From Leptolyngbya sp. CCY15150 (GTDB lineage Bacteria > Cyanobacteriota > Cyanobacteriia > RECH01), in contig NZ_JACSWB010000174.1 in NCBI RefSeq assembly GCF_016888135.1, forward strand, positions 124,001-188,000: a stretch of 64,000 nucleotides of DNA, written 5' to 3'. The notes below the pieces were generated by a model that worked only from the letters and a program-made list of their open reading frames with translations, searched no databases and was not told where the DNA came from. Every line of letters begins with the position of its first letter. The first letter of the stretch is position 1. The position numbers and the translations under genes were made by a program. This document shows, in pieces, positions 28,476 to 37,724 of this stretch.

Positions 28476-30395
28476 CTAGGATGCTAGATCGGAAAGCTCC
28501 ATCCAGCGTTCGATAGACTGTTCAATCTCGTGCAGGATGGCAGCTAGGCGATCGGAAAGGGATTGCACCTGATCATAGCCGCTGGGAGGATTGTGGTAGA
28601 GCTGCTGTTCGATCGCTGTTTTTTCGGCTTCGAGGCTAGGAATATGCTGCTCAAGATGCTCAAATTCTCGCTTCTCGTTGTAGGACATTTTGCGAGGACG
28701 GGGTGCTTTGCGGGCGGTTGGCTCCTCCGTGGCGCTAACAGCCTTAGGTGCCGATGAGCTGGGTGAGGTCTCGGCGTCCTCCTGCTTGCGATAGTCCAGA
28801 TAGATGGAATAGTTACCAGGATAGCGGCGCACTTCGCCTCCGGGATGGAAGGCAAAAATCTGATCCACCGTGCGGTCTAGGAAGTAGCGATCGTGGGACA
28901 CAATGATCACACAGCCGTTGAACTGGTCTAGATAGTCTTCCAGCACCCCTAGGGTTTGTACATCAAGGTCATTGGTCGGCTCATCCAGGATGAGCAGGTT
29001 AGGAGCCTTCATCAGCACCCGCAGCAAAAACAGCCGCCGCTTTTCGCCCCCGGACAGTTTATGAAGAGGCAGATATTGCTGGTTGGAGGGAAACAGAAAG
29101 CGCTCTAGCATTTGCGACGCGGTAATCTGATCGCCGTCTTTGGTTTGCACGAGACTCGCTTCGTCTTTGAGGTATTCAATCACCCGCTGCTCTTGGTTAG
29201 CTGCGGCCATCAAGGTTTCCGACTGTTGATCAAAATAGCCGATGTGGATAGTTTGCCCCATATCAACGGTGCCGCTGTCGGGAGGGAGCTTGCCGATAAT
29301 GATATTCAGCAGGGTGGATTTACCCACGCCGTTGCCGCCAATGACGCCAATCCGATCCTCAGGACTGAAGGCGTAGGTGAAAGACTGGATCAGGGTGCGA
29401 TCGCCATAGCTTTTACTCACATCCTGGAGTTCTACCACCTTCTTGCCAATGCGCCGCCCTGGCGTGGAGATTTCCACCCGCTCTTGCCCGCCCTTGAACT
29501 CCTGATCTTGCATATCAGAGATGCGATCGATACGAGCCTTCTGCTTGGTGCTGCGAGCCTTGGGGCCGCGCTTCAGCCATTCCAGCTCTCGCCGCAGCAG
29601 GCCTCGATGTTTCCGCTGACGGCTCACGTCTACATCTTCAGCAAGCGCCTTCTTTTCCAGGTAGTAAGCATAGTTACCGGCATAGGCCGTTAGGTCACCC
29701 CGATCCAGCTCTAGAATGCGGGTGGTGACCTGGTCTAGGAAGTAGCGATCGTGGGTGATCAGTAAAATGGCTCCAGGATATTGATTCAGGTAGCCCTGCA
29801 GCCAGTCCACCGAGTCGGTATCCAGATGGTTGGTGGGCTCATCCATCAGCAGCACATCTGGCTCAGACAGCAGGGCCGTAGCCAGGGCAATCCGCCGCTG
29901 GTAGCCGCCGGACAGCGTGCCGACCTTGGCTTCAAAGTCTTCAATGCCCAGCTTGCTGAGAATAATCTTGGCCTTGGTTTCTAGCTCCCAAGCTCCAGCC
30001 GTTGCCATTTGCTCAGAAATGGTGGAAAGTTGCCCCATGATCCGATCCATGTCTTGACCGCTGACCCGCCCCAGTTGGTGGGATAGGGCTTCATACTGGC
30101 GCACGAGGGCCATCTGTTCGCCGCTGTCGGCAAAGACCTGTTCTAACACGGTGCGATCGCTCTCCAACTGCGGCTGTTGGGGTAAATACACCGCGCGGAT
30201 ATTGGGATTCACCCAGCATTCACCACTGTCAATGGGCTCTAGGCCAGCCAAGATTTTCAGCAGCGTAGACTTGCCGGAGCCGTTGGTGCCAATCAGTCCA
30301 ACCTTGTCGTTTGCTCCTAGGCTGAAGCTTGCCTCCCGCAGAATTTCTTTAATACCAAAGTCTTTATTAACGGATTGAAGGGTCAAGATACTCAT
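28476..30395 (-). CDS. ABC-F family ATPase, Uup-like
   Basis: A 639-residue soluble tandem ABC ATPase without membrane domains. The first nucleotide-binding domain has Walker A IGTNGSGKST, signature TLSGGYQRR and Walker B VLLMDEPTNHLD. The second has GGNGVGKST, KLSGGEKRR and LLILDEPTNDLD. The interdomain linker (about residues 250-310, rich in Arg/Lys) is the part that reaches the ribosome in this family. A C-terminal coiled-coil domain after a Pro/Ser/Ala-rich linker resembles Uup. Likely acts on translating ribosomes; the exact subtype is uncertain. Confidence 0.92.
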   Translation of the reverse strand: MSILTLQSVNKDFGIKEILREASFSLGANDKVGLIGTNGSGKSTLLKILAGLEPIDSGECWVNPNIRAVYLPQQPQLESDRTVLEQVFADSGEQMALVRQYEALSHQLGRVSGQDMDRIMGQLSTISEQMATAGAWELETKAKIILSKLGIEDFEAKVGTLSGGYQRRIALATALLSEPDVLLMDEPTNHLDTDSVDWLQGYLNQYPGAILLITHDRYFLDQVTTRILELDRGDLTAYAGNYAYYLEKKALAEDVDVSRQRKHRGLLRRELEWLKRGPKARSTKQKARIDRISDMQDQEFKGGQERVEISTPGRRIGKKVVELQDVSKSYGDRTLIQSFTYAFSPEDRIGVIGGNGVGKSTLLNIIIGKLPPDSGTVDMGQTIHIGYFDQQSETLMAAANQEQRVIEYLKDEASLVQTKDGDQITASQMLERFLFPSNQQYLPLHKLSGGEKRRLFLLRVLMKAPNLLILDEPTNDLDVQTLGVLEDYLDQFNGCVIIVSHDRYFLDRTVDQIFAFHPGGEVRRYPGNYSIYLDYRKQEDAETSPSSSAPKAVSATEEPTARKAPRPRKMSYNEKREFEHLEQHIPSLEAEKTAIEQQLYHNPPSGYDQVQSLSDRLAAILHEIEQSIERWMELSDLAS

Positions 30396-30665
30396 GGTGA
30401 ATCACTGAAACGGAGGTCAAAGGTAAAAGACTGAACAAACGGGAAATTGACCATGGTGATAGGGCAGGCCATGGGGCATAATTCTTCTAGTTTAGGCATG
30501 ATAGTAGGGAGTTCGTGTTCTTGAGAACCAAGCAGGCTTGCCCCATCGCTCCTAACGAATCTACAGTGACGGATCTGCAGCGATCGCTCCCTGCCTGACT
30601 TCCCCAGCTATTCCATCCAACATCCCACTACACCATCCCACTACATCACAGGACTGAGTTGCCCC

Positions 30666-31583
30666 ATGTTGACGCAAAAACCCACTGCCCATAGTCCCTT
30701 TTTGGGAGACGAGGTCGCGGCAGACTACGAAACGGCGCGGGTGGTGATTCTGCCCATTCCCTACGAAGCCACAACAACCTACCGCAAGGGGTGTCAAGAT
30801 GGCCCCGCTTCAATCTTAGATGCGTCGCAGCAAGTTGAATACTACGACGAAGAACTGGAGCAAGAATATTGGCCCGTCGGCATCTACACCCATACGCCCA
30901 TTGCCGACACCCGCAGCCAGCCCATGCTCACGGCAGCGGTGATGCTGCAAGACACCTGTAAGACGGTGCGATCGCTTTGGGATGATGGCAAGTTTGTGAT
31001 TGGCCTAGGGGGAGAGCATAGCATTACCGAAGGGCTAGTGCGGGCCTACCAAGAGTCGTCATCCACCCCGTTCACGGTCGTGCAAATTGATGCCCATGCC
31101 GACCTACGCCAGGAATACGAGGGTTCCATCCACAATCATGCCTGCGTGATGCGGCGGGTGTTAGACATGGGGCTGCCCACGGTACAAATTGGCATCCGCA
31201 GCATTTGCCGAGAAGAAGCTGACCTAATTCGCGACAAAAATCTATGCGTCTTTCGGGCGCGGGAGATTGCTCGCCAGCCCGATTGGATCGATCGGGCGAT
31301 CGCTAGCATTCCCACCCAATCCGTCTTCCTGACCATTGACCTGGATGGCATCGACCCGACCCAAATGCCCGGCGTCGGCACCCCAGAGCCCGGTGGGTTA
31401 GATTGGTATGGGCTCACAGAATTTCTGCGGCGGTTGTTTGAAGAATACGACGTGCTGGGTTGTGATGTGATGGAACTGGCCCCCGTGGTTGACTCCGTTG
31501 TTTCGGAATTCACGGCGGCTAAGCTGGTGTATAAACTCATCGGCTATCAAGCGATCGCCCAACAGTGGGAAGTTCCCAACTAG
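30666..31583 (+). CDS. speB: Ureohydrolase, agmatinase-like (SpeB)
   Basis: A 305-residue binuclear manganese (or other metal) ureohydrolase. The metal ligands lie in GGEHSITEG, DAHADLR and DLDGIDP. Agmatinase would hydrolyse agmatine to putrescine and urea, the route from arginine to polyamines. Cyanobacteria also carry close relatives acting on guanidine or other guanidino compounds, and sequence inspection alone cannot separate these. Stands alone, divergent from the ABC-F gene. Confidence 0.85.
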   Translation: MLTQKPTAHSPFLGDEVAADYETARVVILPIPYEATTTYRKGCQDGPASILDASQQVEYYDEELEQEYWPVGIYTHTPIADTRSQPMLTAAVMLQDTCKTVRSLWDDGKFVIGLGGEHSITEGLVRAYQESSSTPFTVVQIDAHADLRQEYEGSIHNHACVMRRVLDMGLPTVQIGIRSICREEADLIRDKNLCVFRAREIARQPDWIDRAIASIPTQSVFLTIDLDGIDPTQMPGVGTPEPGGLDWYGLTEFLRRLFEEYDVLGCDVMELAPVVDSVVSEFTAAKLVYKLIGYQAIAQQWEVPN

Positions 31584-31720
31584 GCCTCGCTCACCTAGGC
31601 TACACCGAACTGTTGTCTTGCTGGCTGTTGAAATCGTCCGAGTTGACCTTGTCCGATAGGTCGCCGATCTATGATCAGCGATCGCTCGTTTGACCCACCT
31701 CGCTGAATCTTGTGGCATCC

Positions 31721-32275
31721 ATGACTTTTATAGAACAGACCGGTACCCGCATTGGTGACTACGCCCCTGATTTTGAACTACGCGGGGTGGATCGCCAAGT
31801 GCATCATCTAGCCAACTATCTACAGCAGTTTCGGGCCGTGGGTGTGGTGACGCTATCCAATCACTGCCTCTATGTGCGCACCTACCTCAACTGCCTCAAA
31901 CAGCTTCAGACCCAGTTTCAATCCGCAGGCTTTACGCTAATTGGCATCAACGGCAATGACGATCGCCGCTATCCCGAAGATGACTTTGGCAACATGATTA
32001 GCTTTGCCAACGACCACCAGCTCAACTTCCCCTACCTGCGAGATGCCACCCAAGATGTGTTGCGTAGTTTTGGGGCCGACTACACGCCGGAAGCCTTCCT
32101 AATCGACGCCCAGGGAAAGCTATGCTATCGCGGGGCCATTGATGACGCCAACCATCAGCTCAACCAAGCCGTCCACCACTACTTTCAAGATGCGATCGCC
32201 CAACTGCTAGCCGATCAGCCGATTGCCGTAGTTTCCAATCCCGCCACGGGCAGCACCATCAAATGGCGCAGCTAG
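31721..32275 (+). CDS. Thioredoxin-like/AhpC-TSA family protein with an altered redox motif
   Basis: A 184-residue thioredoxin-fold protein (IGDYAPDFELRGVDR at the N-terminus, then the GFTLIGINGNDD and cis-Pro-containing DYTPEAFLID strands). Relatives in cyanobacteria usually have CNHCPYV at the active site. Here it reads SNHCLYV (Ser46-Asn-His-Cys49-Leu50), so the first cysteine and the proline are replaced, and a second cysteine occurs at 58. It may therefore work by a one-cysteine or rearranged mechanism, or have lost redox activity. The ATG at 31721 is preferred over a GTG three codons earlier. Confidence 0.85.
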   Translation: MTFIEQTGTRIGDYAPDFELRGVDRQVHHLANYLQQFRAVGVVTLSNHCLYVRTYLNCLKQLQTQFQSAGFTLIGINGNDDRRYPEDDFGNMISFANDHQLNFPYLRDATQDVLRSFGADYTPEAFLIDAQGKLCYRGAIDDANHQLNQAVHHYFQDAIAQLLADQPIAVVSNPATGSTIKWRS

Positions 32276-32457
32276 CCGCCCGACGGATCCTGGTTTCTCC
32301 ATCCTGCGTTCCCTAGCCTGACCTAGCGCCACAGGGACGTTGCTTAGGCAGCAAGGTGTCTAATGTAACCTTTTGCAACTTTGCAATACAGGGCCCTACA
32401 ACGGCAGTTGTGCTGCTATCTTAAGTGGGAGATCACTTAAAAAAGCGTTACACCGGG

Positions 32458-33180
32458 ATGACTTACCAGCGCATTCTGCTGAAATTGAGCGGTGAAGCCC
32501 TGATGGGGGAGCTAGCCTACGGCATTGATCCCATGATCGTGCAAGGGATTGCAGAAGAAGTATTAGAAGTTGTGAGTATGGGTGTCCAGGTTGCCATTGT
32601 GGTAGGCGGGGGCAACATTTTTCGGGGCGTCAAGGGGGCATCAGCCGGCATGGATCGGGCCACGGCAGACTACATCGGTATGATTGCTACCGTGATGAAT
32701 GCCATGACCCTGCAAGATTCCCTAGAGCGCGCTGGCGTGCCCACCAGGGTGCAGACCGCGATTGAAATGAAGGAAGTAGCTGAACCCTACATCCGCCGCC
32801 GGGCCATTCGCCATCTTGAGAAACAGCGCGTGGTGATTTTTGGGGCTGGGTCGGGCAATCCATTTTTTACCACCGATACAACAGCAGCGCTGCGGGCGGC
32901 TGAAATCAATGCTGATGTAGTGTTTAAGGCAACCAAGGTGGATGGCGTCTACGACTCCGACCCCAACAAAAACCCCAATGCTCAGCGGTTTAATACCCTC
33001 ACCTATGCCCATGTCTTGACCCAAGACCTCAAAGTCATGGACAGTACCGCGATCGCATTGTGTAAAGATAACAATATCCCGATCGTAGTGTTTGACCTAT
33101 CGGTGCGAGGCAATATCCGCCGCGCCGTCATGGAAGAACCGATTGGAACAGTTGTGGGAGGTTCTTGTGAAATTAGCTGA
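32458..33180 (+). CDS. pyrH: UMP kinase (PyrH)
   Basis: A 240-residue bacterial-type UMP kinase of the amino acid kinase fold, which phosphorylates UMP to UDP. Motifs: [11 protein letters not shown] at the N-terminus, VGGGNIFRG, the [12 protein letters not shown] helix and [33 protein letters not shown] near the C-terminal part. The ATG at 32458 gives the usual N-terminus ([10 protein letters not shown]), while an upstream GTG at 32425 is less likely. The last 14 bases overlap the frr start, so both are in one operon. Confidence 0.96.
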   Translation: MTYQRILLKLSGEALMGELAYGIDPMIVQGIAEEVLEVVSMGVQVAIVVGGGNIFRGVKGASAGMDRATADYIGMIATVMNAMTLQDSLERAGVPTRVQTAIEMKEVAEPYIRRRAIRHLEKQRVVIFGAGSGNPFFTTDTTAALRAAEINADVVFKATKVDGVYDSDPNKNPNAQRFNTLTYAHVLTQDLKVMDSTAIALCKDNNIPIVVFDLSVRGNIRRAVMEEPIGTVVGGSCEIS

Positions 33181-33715
33181 ACTTGAAGAGCATATGCAGC
33201 AGACCATTGAGGCAACTCAACGGTCGTTTAACACCATTCGAACTGGGCGAGCTAATGCGTCCATTTTGGATCGGGTCATGGTGGACTACTACGGTAGCCC
33301 CACACCCCTGAAATCGTTGGCCAACATTAGCGTGCCCGATTCCAGCAGCATCACCATTCAGCCCTTTGATCCGGGCAGCATGACAACCATTGAAAAGGCC
33401 ATCATGATGTCAGATTTGGGCCTCACGCCCAATAACGACGGCAGCACCATTCGCCTAAATATTCCCCAACTGACGAGCGATCGCCGGAAGGAATTGGTGA
33501 AGGTGGCGTCTAAGATTGCGGAAGAGGGAAAAGTTGCTCTGCGCAATATTCGTCGAGAGGCGGTGGATGAGGTGCGAAAACAAGAAAAAAATAGCGACAT
33601 CTCCGAAGATGAATCTCGCGATCAGCAAGACACGATCCAGCAAATCACAGACAAGTTTGTCAAAAAGATCGATGAGTTGCTCAGCACTAAAGAAAAGGAC
33701 ATCACCACCGTCTAA
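33167..33715 (+). CDS. frr: Ribosome recycling factor
   Basis: A 182-residue RRF that, with EF-G, splits post-termination ribosomes. The helical domain contains the conserved [19 protein letters not shown], domain II follows, and the helical part returns with [15 protein letters not shown]. The start is taken as the GTG at 33167 because GGGAGG (33156-33161) lies five bases before it and the N-terminus ([15 protein letters not shown]) then matches the family. It overlaps the pyrH 3' end by 14 bases, implying translational coupling. Confidence 0.96.
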   Translation: MKLAELEEHMQQTIEATQRSFNTIRTGRANASILDRVMVDYYGSPTPLKSLANISVPDSSSITIQPFDPGSMTTIEKAIMMSDLGLTPNNDGSTIRLNIPQLTSDRRKELVKVASKIAEEGKVALRNIRREAVDEVRKQEKNSDISEDESRDQQDTIQQITDKFVKKIDELLSTKEKDITTV

Positions 33716-34376
33716 GTGATGACTCCCTGGCAAAATCGGCGCTCTCCAGTACAGGCCATGCTGGAGAGCCCTGAGGCTCAATCGACGAGCGGTACACCGC
33801 AGACAGCACCTAGGTTTCACGCTATGCCTGTTGCAAACAGCCAGGGCGATCGCCCCGCGACATCCTCCGAGGAGCCTGGCATGACAGCAGAGTTACCTGC
33901 GACAGTTTTTGATTTCAGCCCAACTATCGTTAGAATGGGGGGTAAGAGATGTGGACTTCCCGTTTCTGAACGCCTCCAAATTTGTTCTGCTCAGAACAAG
34001 GGGGCATGAGGTGGTTCTGTACCCGCAGCGATCGCGCTCTGGGTTTAGGCAAATGCACTCTTTCAACATACTATCAACGATGATTTTAATTGCGTATCAT
34101 CCTGACTGTGATCGCGTTGCTCCAAGGGGTTGCGGCATCCAATCCGCTCCACCAACCATCTGGGTTGCAGCCTCCAGTGCCAACCCTGCCCTAACCCAAA
34201 GGAGCGATCGCCGGGAACTATACGCCTAAGGGCTGTGTGGATATCTAGCCGGATGATCTGGTTTTTTTCGATCGGATCCTAGACGTTTCCCGCTAGATCC
34301 CTGTTTCAGTACTGTTAGGCAGCTTGGCTCCGTCCTAACCCGCATTGAGGATTGACCTCTCAGGAGAAGCGACATT
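33716..34376. other. Intergenic region downstream of frr
   Basis: About 660 bases. Apart from the hairpin at 33741-33769 (listed separately) there is no recognised gene; an ORF at 33716-34009 has no protein-like features. A long T-run lies near 34261. The promoter of the next gene should be in the last part. Confidence 0.4.
33741..33769 (+). terminator. Hairpin downstream of frr
   Basis: GCTCTCCAG and CTGGAGAGC form a perfect 9-bp stem with an 11-base loop, 25 bases after the frr stop. There is no U-run, so it is a probable transcript-end or stabilising hairpin, not a canonical intrinsic terminator. Confidence 0.5.
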
Positions 34377-34688
34377 ATGCTACATCGCAAAATTTATCAA
34401 CTATGTTGTGATGGTCGTGACGTATGGGTCTTTTTACGCGATCAGCAGCGCTGGATTGAGCGCGCGCGTATCTTAGATATTGAAGGAGATTTAGTCACCC
34501 TGCGCTATGAAACCGAAGAGGAAGACGAAACCTGCTCTTGGGAAGAAATGGTGCGGTTAGAGAGCATTGGTTCGGTGATGCAAAAACTAGCGGCTGTACC
34601 CCGAGGCGATGTGGAACCGCTGGTGTCGGATGATTGTCCAGAAGCCGAACAACTGCGCCGCCCCTATCCCGAATCAAACCCCGACTAG
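34377..34688 (+). CDS. Small conserved cyanobacterial protein (DUF6679-like)
   Basis: A 103-residue soluble acidic protein. The start (MLHRKIYQLCCDGRDVWVFL) and the core RARILDIEGDLVTLRYETEE strongly resemble a family I recall as DUF6679, conserved in cyanobacteria and without known function; the family number is from memory. The pattern of short strands suggests a small beta-barrel-like domain, followed by a charged C-terminal tail. Stands alone, convergent with the MBL gene. Confidence 0.75.
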   Translation: MLHRKIYQLCCDGRDVWVFLRDQQRWIERARILDIEGDLVTLRYETEEEDETCSWEEMVRLESIGSVMQKLAAVPRGDVEPLVSDDCPEAEQLRRPYPESNPD

Positions 34689-34753
34689 AATAATCGTTCT
34701 GAGGGGACTGGAGACGTCCGGTCGCTCGTCCCTTCAGTCGACGCACCCTCAGG

Positions 34754-36397
34754 CTAGCTACGCGGCTCGAAGGCAGGGCAGTAGCCCTCCGGCGTGACCT
34801 TGAAGCCAAATAGGGGAGAATTCTGCCCAGAACATCGCTGCTTACGAAAGAAGCGACAGTTTTCGCAGCATTCTAAGCCGCTGAGGGCGGCAGCTTCCGT
34901 GCCCTGGCTCAGCAGTTCTCGCTGCGATACGCCCCGCAACACCAACTCATCTCCCTGCCAGCGCGCCTCGACCAAGCCCGTATCGGCTAGGTGCTGCCAG
35001 CGAGGATCGTGGGTCATATTTTCTGGCAACGTCACCATGATGATGGTTTCCAGCTCGGTCAGTTCCCCTTCGTAGCGTATGTCTGGGGGAGCTGGCTGAT
35101 GGAACATCTCGCCAATGGGCAGCTCCACTAGAGAATTAGCCGTGGGGCAGTGGAGATGATAGCGGCTTTGCAGTTCGTCGAGCCCGGTCAAGTCTGTGAG
35201 GTACTGGGGGGCTCCGTGGACGAAGATGACATGCTGGGGGCGGAGGTTGTGGATGAGCTGGGCGGTACCCGGCCCGTCGCAATGTTCGCTGAGCAGATAG
35301 GTGTCGACCAGCCACTGTCCCGATTGGATGAAGGACTGGAACTGGGAAGGCATATGCTCAATTAGCGATGGATAGAGATCCTGGGGCGATCGCCCTGGTT
35401 GTTCCGTCAATAGCAATAGCCAGCGCTGGGTGGCCGCTTGGGGGCTGCTCAGCACCCGCTCAACGTCATCTGTAATCACAATGCAGGGCGTTTGATACCA
35501 GGCATCATCGCCCGTATGCTCATCCCGCTGGCTCCAGCGCCGCACCCTAGGACGCACGCGGGTATCCCAAAAGAGGGGCTGGTGGCGGGCGAAGTTTTGC
35601 ACCGTACTGGGCAGGTAGGGCATCAGCGTTAGATAGGCATCACACCCGGCGGCGACCATGCCGTCTACCCAAATATCGATATCCCGCCCGGTGAAATGGT
35701 GATGGCTGCGCAGCAGCATGAGGAGTTCTTGCCCTAGCCCTAGGGGTTCGGTGGGCAGGAGAACCGATTGACCGTTGGCGATCGCTCGATGGATGCGTTC
35801 GGCCAGTTGATTTTCCTGCTGGCGGCGGTGGGGATGGCGAGAGGTGCCATAGCTACCTTCGGTAATCAAAATATCGGGGCGCAGTCCCCGCAGTTCATCC
35901 AAGGGCAACCCATCTACGAGACGGGAACTGGAGAGTAGATAATCCCCGGTGTAGATGAGGGTGTAATCGCGCTCGGGGGTTTTGTGGGTAATCAGAGCAG
36001 CAGCAGCACCGGGGAGATGGCCGGCGGGCCAGAGTTCAACCGTGAGATCGGGGTAGAGATTAAAGGGCGATCGCCACGCTAGGGGTTGGCAAAAATCAGG
36101 AACCTCCGGCTCCTCGGGCCAATTGAGAGGCAGCAGCTTGGCGGTGACGCCGCTGGCATAGATGGGAAGCTGGGGATAGGCCTGGTGCAGCGCCAAGAGT
36201 CCCCGAGCATGGTCTTGATGGGCATGGCTACAGAGCACCACGTCGGCTGGAGGCAGGGAACCATCGTGGCTTTTGAGCAGGGAAACGTCCTGCAGACCAC
36301 AGTCTAGCAAGATGCGATAGGTGCCAATACGGACGAGCAGACAAACCCCTTCTGTGGCGTGTCCCACAGCATAGGGCAGGCACTCTAGCTCAAGCAC
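34754..36397 (-). CDS. MBL-fold hydrolase (beta-CASP-like) with a C-terminal cysteine cluster
   Basis: A 547-residue protein. The N-terminal metallo-beta-lactamase domain has the metal motif SHAHQDH (residues 57-63), AGHLPGAAAALI and a conserved YTGDYLLSS. The layout resembles RNA-processing beta-CASP nucleases, with a downstream region around residue 385 reading HVIFVHGAPQYL like their C-terminal histidine motif. After about residue 495 a separate tail carries Cys511-x2-Cys514-x7-Cys522-x17-Cys540, a possible Fe-S or zinc site. Substrate unknown; nuclease activity is an inference. Confidence 0.82.
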   Translation of the reverse strand: MLELECLPYAVGHATEGVCLLVRIGTYRILLDCGLQDVSLLKSHDGSLPPADVVLCSHAHQDHARGLLALHQAYPQLPIYASGVTAKLLPLNWPEEPEVPDFCQPLAWRSPFNLYPDLTVELWPAGHLPGAAAALITHKTPERDYTLIYTGDYLLSSSRLVDGLPLDELRGLRPDILITEGSYGTSRHPHRRQQENQLAERIHRAIANGQSVLLPTEPLGLGQELLMLLRSHHHFTGRDIDIWVDGMVAAGCDAYLTLMPYLPSTVQNFARHQPLFWDTRVRPRVRRWSQRDEHTGDDAWYQTPCIVITDDVERVLSSPQAATQRWLLLLTEQPGRSPQDLYPSLIEHMPSQFQSFIQSGQWLVDTYLLSEHCDGPGTAQLIHNLRPQHVIFVHGAPQYLTDLTGLDELQSRYHLHCPTANSLVELPIGEMFHQPAPPDIRYEGELTELETIIMVTLPENMTHDPRWQHLADTGLVEARWQGDELVLRGVSQRELLSQGTEAAALSGLECCENCRFFRKQRCSGQNSPLFGFKVTPEGYCPAFEPRS

Positions 36398-36694
36398 GAT
36401 ACTTGGCTCCTTGGGTGGCGAATGCAGGTGAACACAACACTAGAACAGGAATGCAAGGGTTTGGGGCTATCATCAGTTTCGTACAGTTGAGCGACAGATC
36501 ACTCACAGTTAACGGGACGCTTGAGTTGAGTCTAACGACTAAATCTAGCGTGATGCAAGCCAAACCCAAGAGATGCTACTTGTCATCGTCTGGAACAGGT
36601 TTATCTCTATCAAGCCATAGAAAACCTTGAGCAGCCTACCTAGCGGGAAGCTGTCCTTAGCAGAAATCTATGAGTCTAGAAGAGCGATCGCTCC

Positions 36695-36817
36695 CTAGTG
36701 GGCAGAACCATTGCCATGGTAATCATCGGAGTCGTAGAAGCCGTTTCGGGTGCCGAAGAACAGGCAGGCCACGATAAACACGGGAGTTAGAAACAAAAGG
36801 GCGAGTTTAATATCCAT
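36695..36817 (-). CDS. 40-residue single-span membrane protein
   Basis: ATG at 36817 to TAG at 36695 encodes 40 residues: a short N-terminus (MDIK), one hydrophobic helix (about residues 5-21), then a polar tail (TRNGFYDSDDYHGNGSAH). The tail is not low complexity and looks like a conserved feature of small cyanobacterial membrane proteins; subunits of photosynthetic or NDH-1 complexes have this size and topology. I cannot assign it to a named subunit. No strong ribosome-binding site is seen. Support comes from the helix-plus-tail pattern and the position between two unrelated genes. Confidence 0.65.
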   Translation of the reverse strand: MDIKLALLFLTPVFIVACLFFGTRNGFYDSDDYHGNGSAH

Positions 36818-37026
36818 ACCGAGATCTTAACAGTGGTTTGAACGAAATCGTCAGCGAGCCCCAAAGGGGATGGTGCATCGAAATCTTGCTCCATTTTGGG
36901 ATAAAAGCTGGAAAAACCTGATAAATCCGCAGAAAATCTTCACGGTTTGTCAACCGATGCGTCAACCTAGTCGTCAACTTCGTCAACAATGAAAGACATG
37001 AACGAGTTGATGAGACCTCGACGCCT

Positions 37027-37647
37027 GTGCTCCTACCCTTTAGCCCATCGCCCTTACCGCCTATTGCTGCTGACTGGTTAGCGCGACCCTCTCCAGCGAT
37101 CGCCGTAGACCTGCTCGGCTGCGCCCTCGTGCGCCAGTTTGAGAACGGCTCCACCCTGCGCAGCCTGATTGTGGAAACCGAAGCCTATGCCCCCGATGAT
37201 CCAGCCTGCCACGCCTACCGCCGCCGTACGCCGCGCAATGCCGTTATGTTTGGCCCGGCGGGCTACAGCTACGTGTACCTGATCTATGGCATGTACCATT
37301 GCCTGAATGTGGTCACCGATGCGGAAGATGTGCCCAGCGCGGTGCTCATTCGGGCCGTGCAGTTGCAGCAAGAACCCCCCGGCGATCGCTCCCCCCAACC
37401 CCTCGCCCGCCTTGGCGCGGGCCCAGGAAAACTCTGTCGCGCCCTGCAGATTGATCGTTCCCACTCAGGTCAACCCTTCGCGCCAGGGCAACCGCTTTGG
37501 CTAGAGCAGCGATCGCCTAGCTTAGACCAGCAGATTTCTGAAGGAGCGATCGCCCTGCATCAAACCACGCGCATTGGCCTAACCCAAGGAGCCGATATTC
37601 CCTGGCGGTGGTATATTCGCGACTCGGTAGCCGTGTCGAAGCGCTAG
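37027..37647 (+). CDS. mpg: DNA-3-methyladenine glycosylase (AAG/MPG family)
   Basis: A 206-residue alkyladenine DNA glycosylase that excises alkylated and deaminated purines in base excision repair. Family motifs: DLLGCALVR, the catalytic region [17 protein letters not shown] with its Glu, and [18 protein letters not shown] with the intercalating tyrosine. The C-terminus contains [13 protein letters not shown]. It starts at a GTG (37027); no in-frame ATG lies upstream within the short gap. Monocistronic by context. Confidence 0.92.
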   Translation: MLLPFSPSPLPPIAADWLARPSPAIAVDLLGCALVRQFENGSTLRSLIVETEAYAPDDPACHAYRRRTPRNAVMFGPAGYSYVYLIYGMYHCLNVVTDAEDVPSAVLIRAVQLQQEPPGDRSPQPLARLGAGPGKLCRALQIDRSHSGQPFAPGQPLWLEQRSPSLDQQISEGAIALHQTTRIGLTQGADIPWRWYIRDSVAVSKR

Positions 37648-37724
37648 GGCCGAGCCGTATCTTGAACCCTCGCTCTGTTTCTCGTTTAGGAAAAGCTGGC
37701 TGGGGCCAAGATTGCCACCATGTT

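Noticed and set aside
33716-34009. 97-residue open frame after frr
   Set aside because: No ribosome-binding site, no protein-like pattern, and it runs through the hairpin at 33741-33769.
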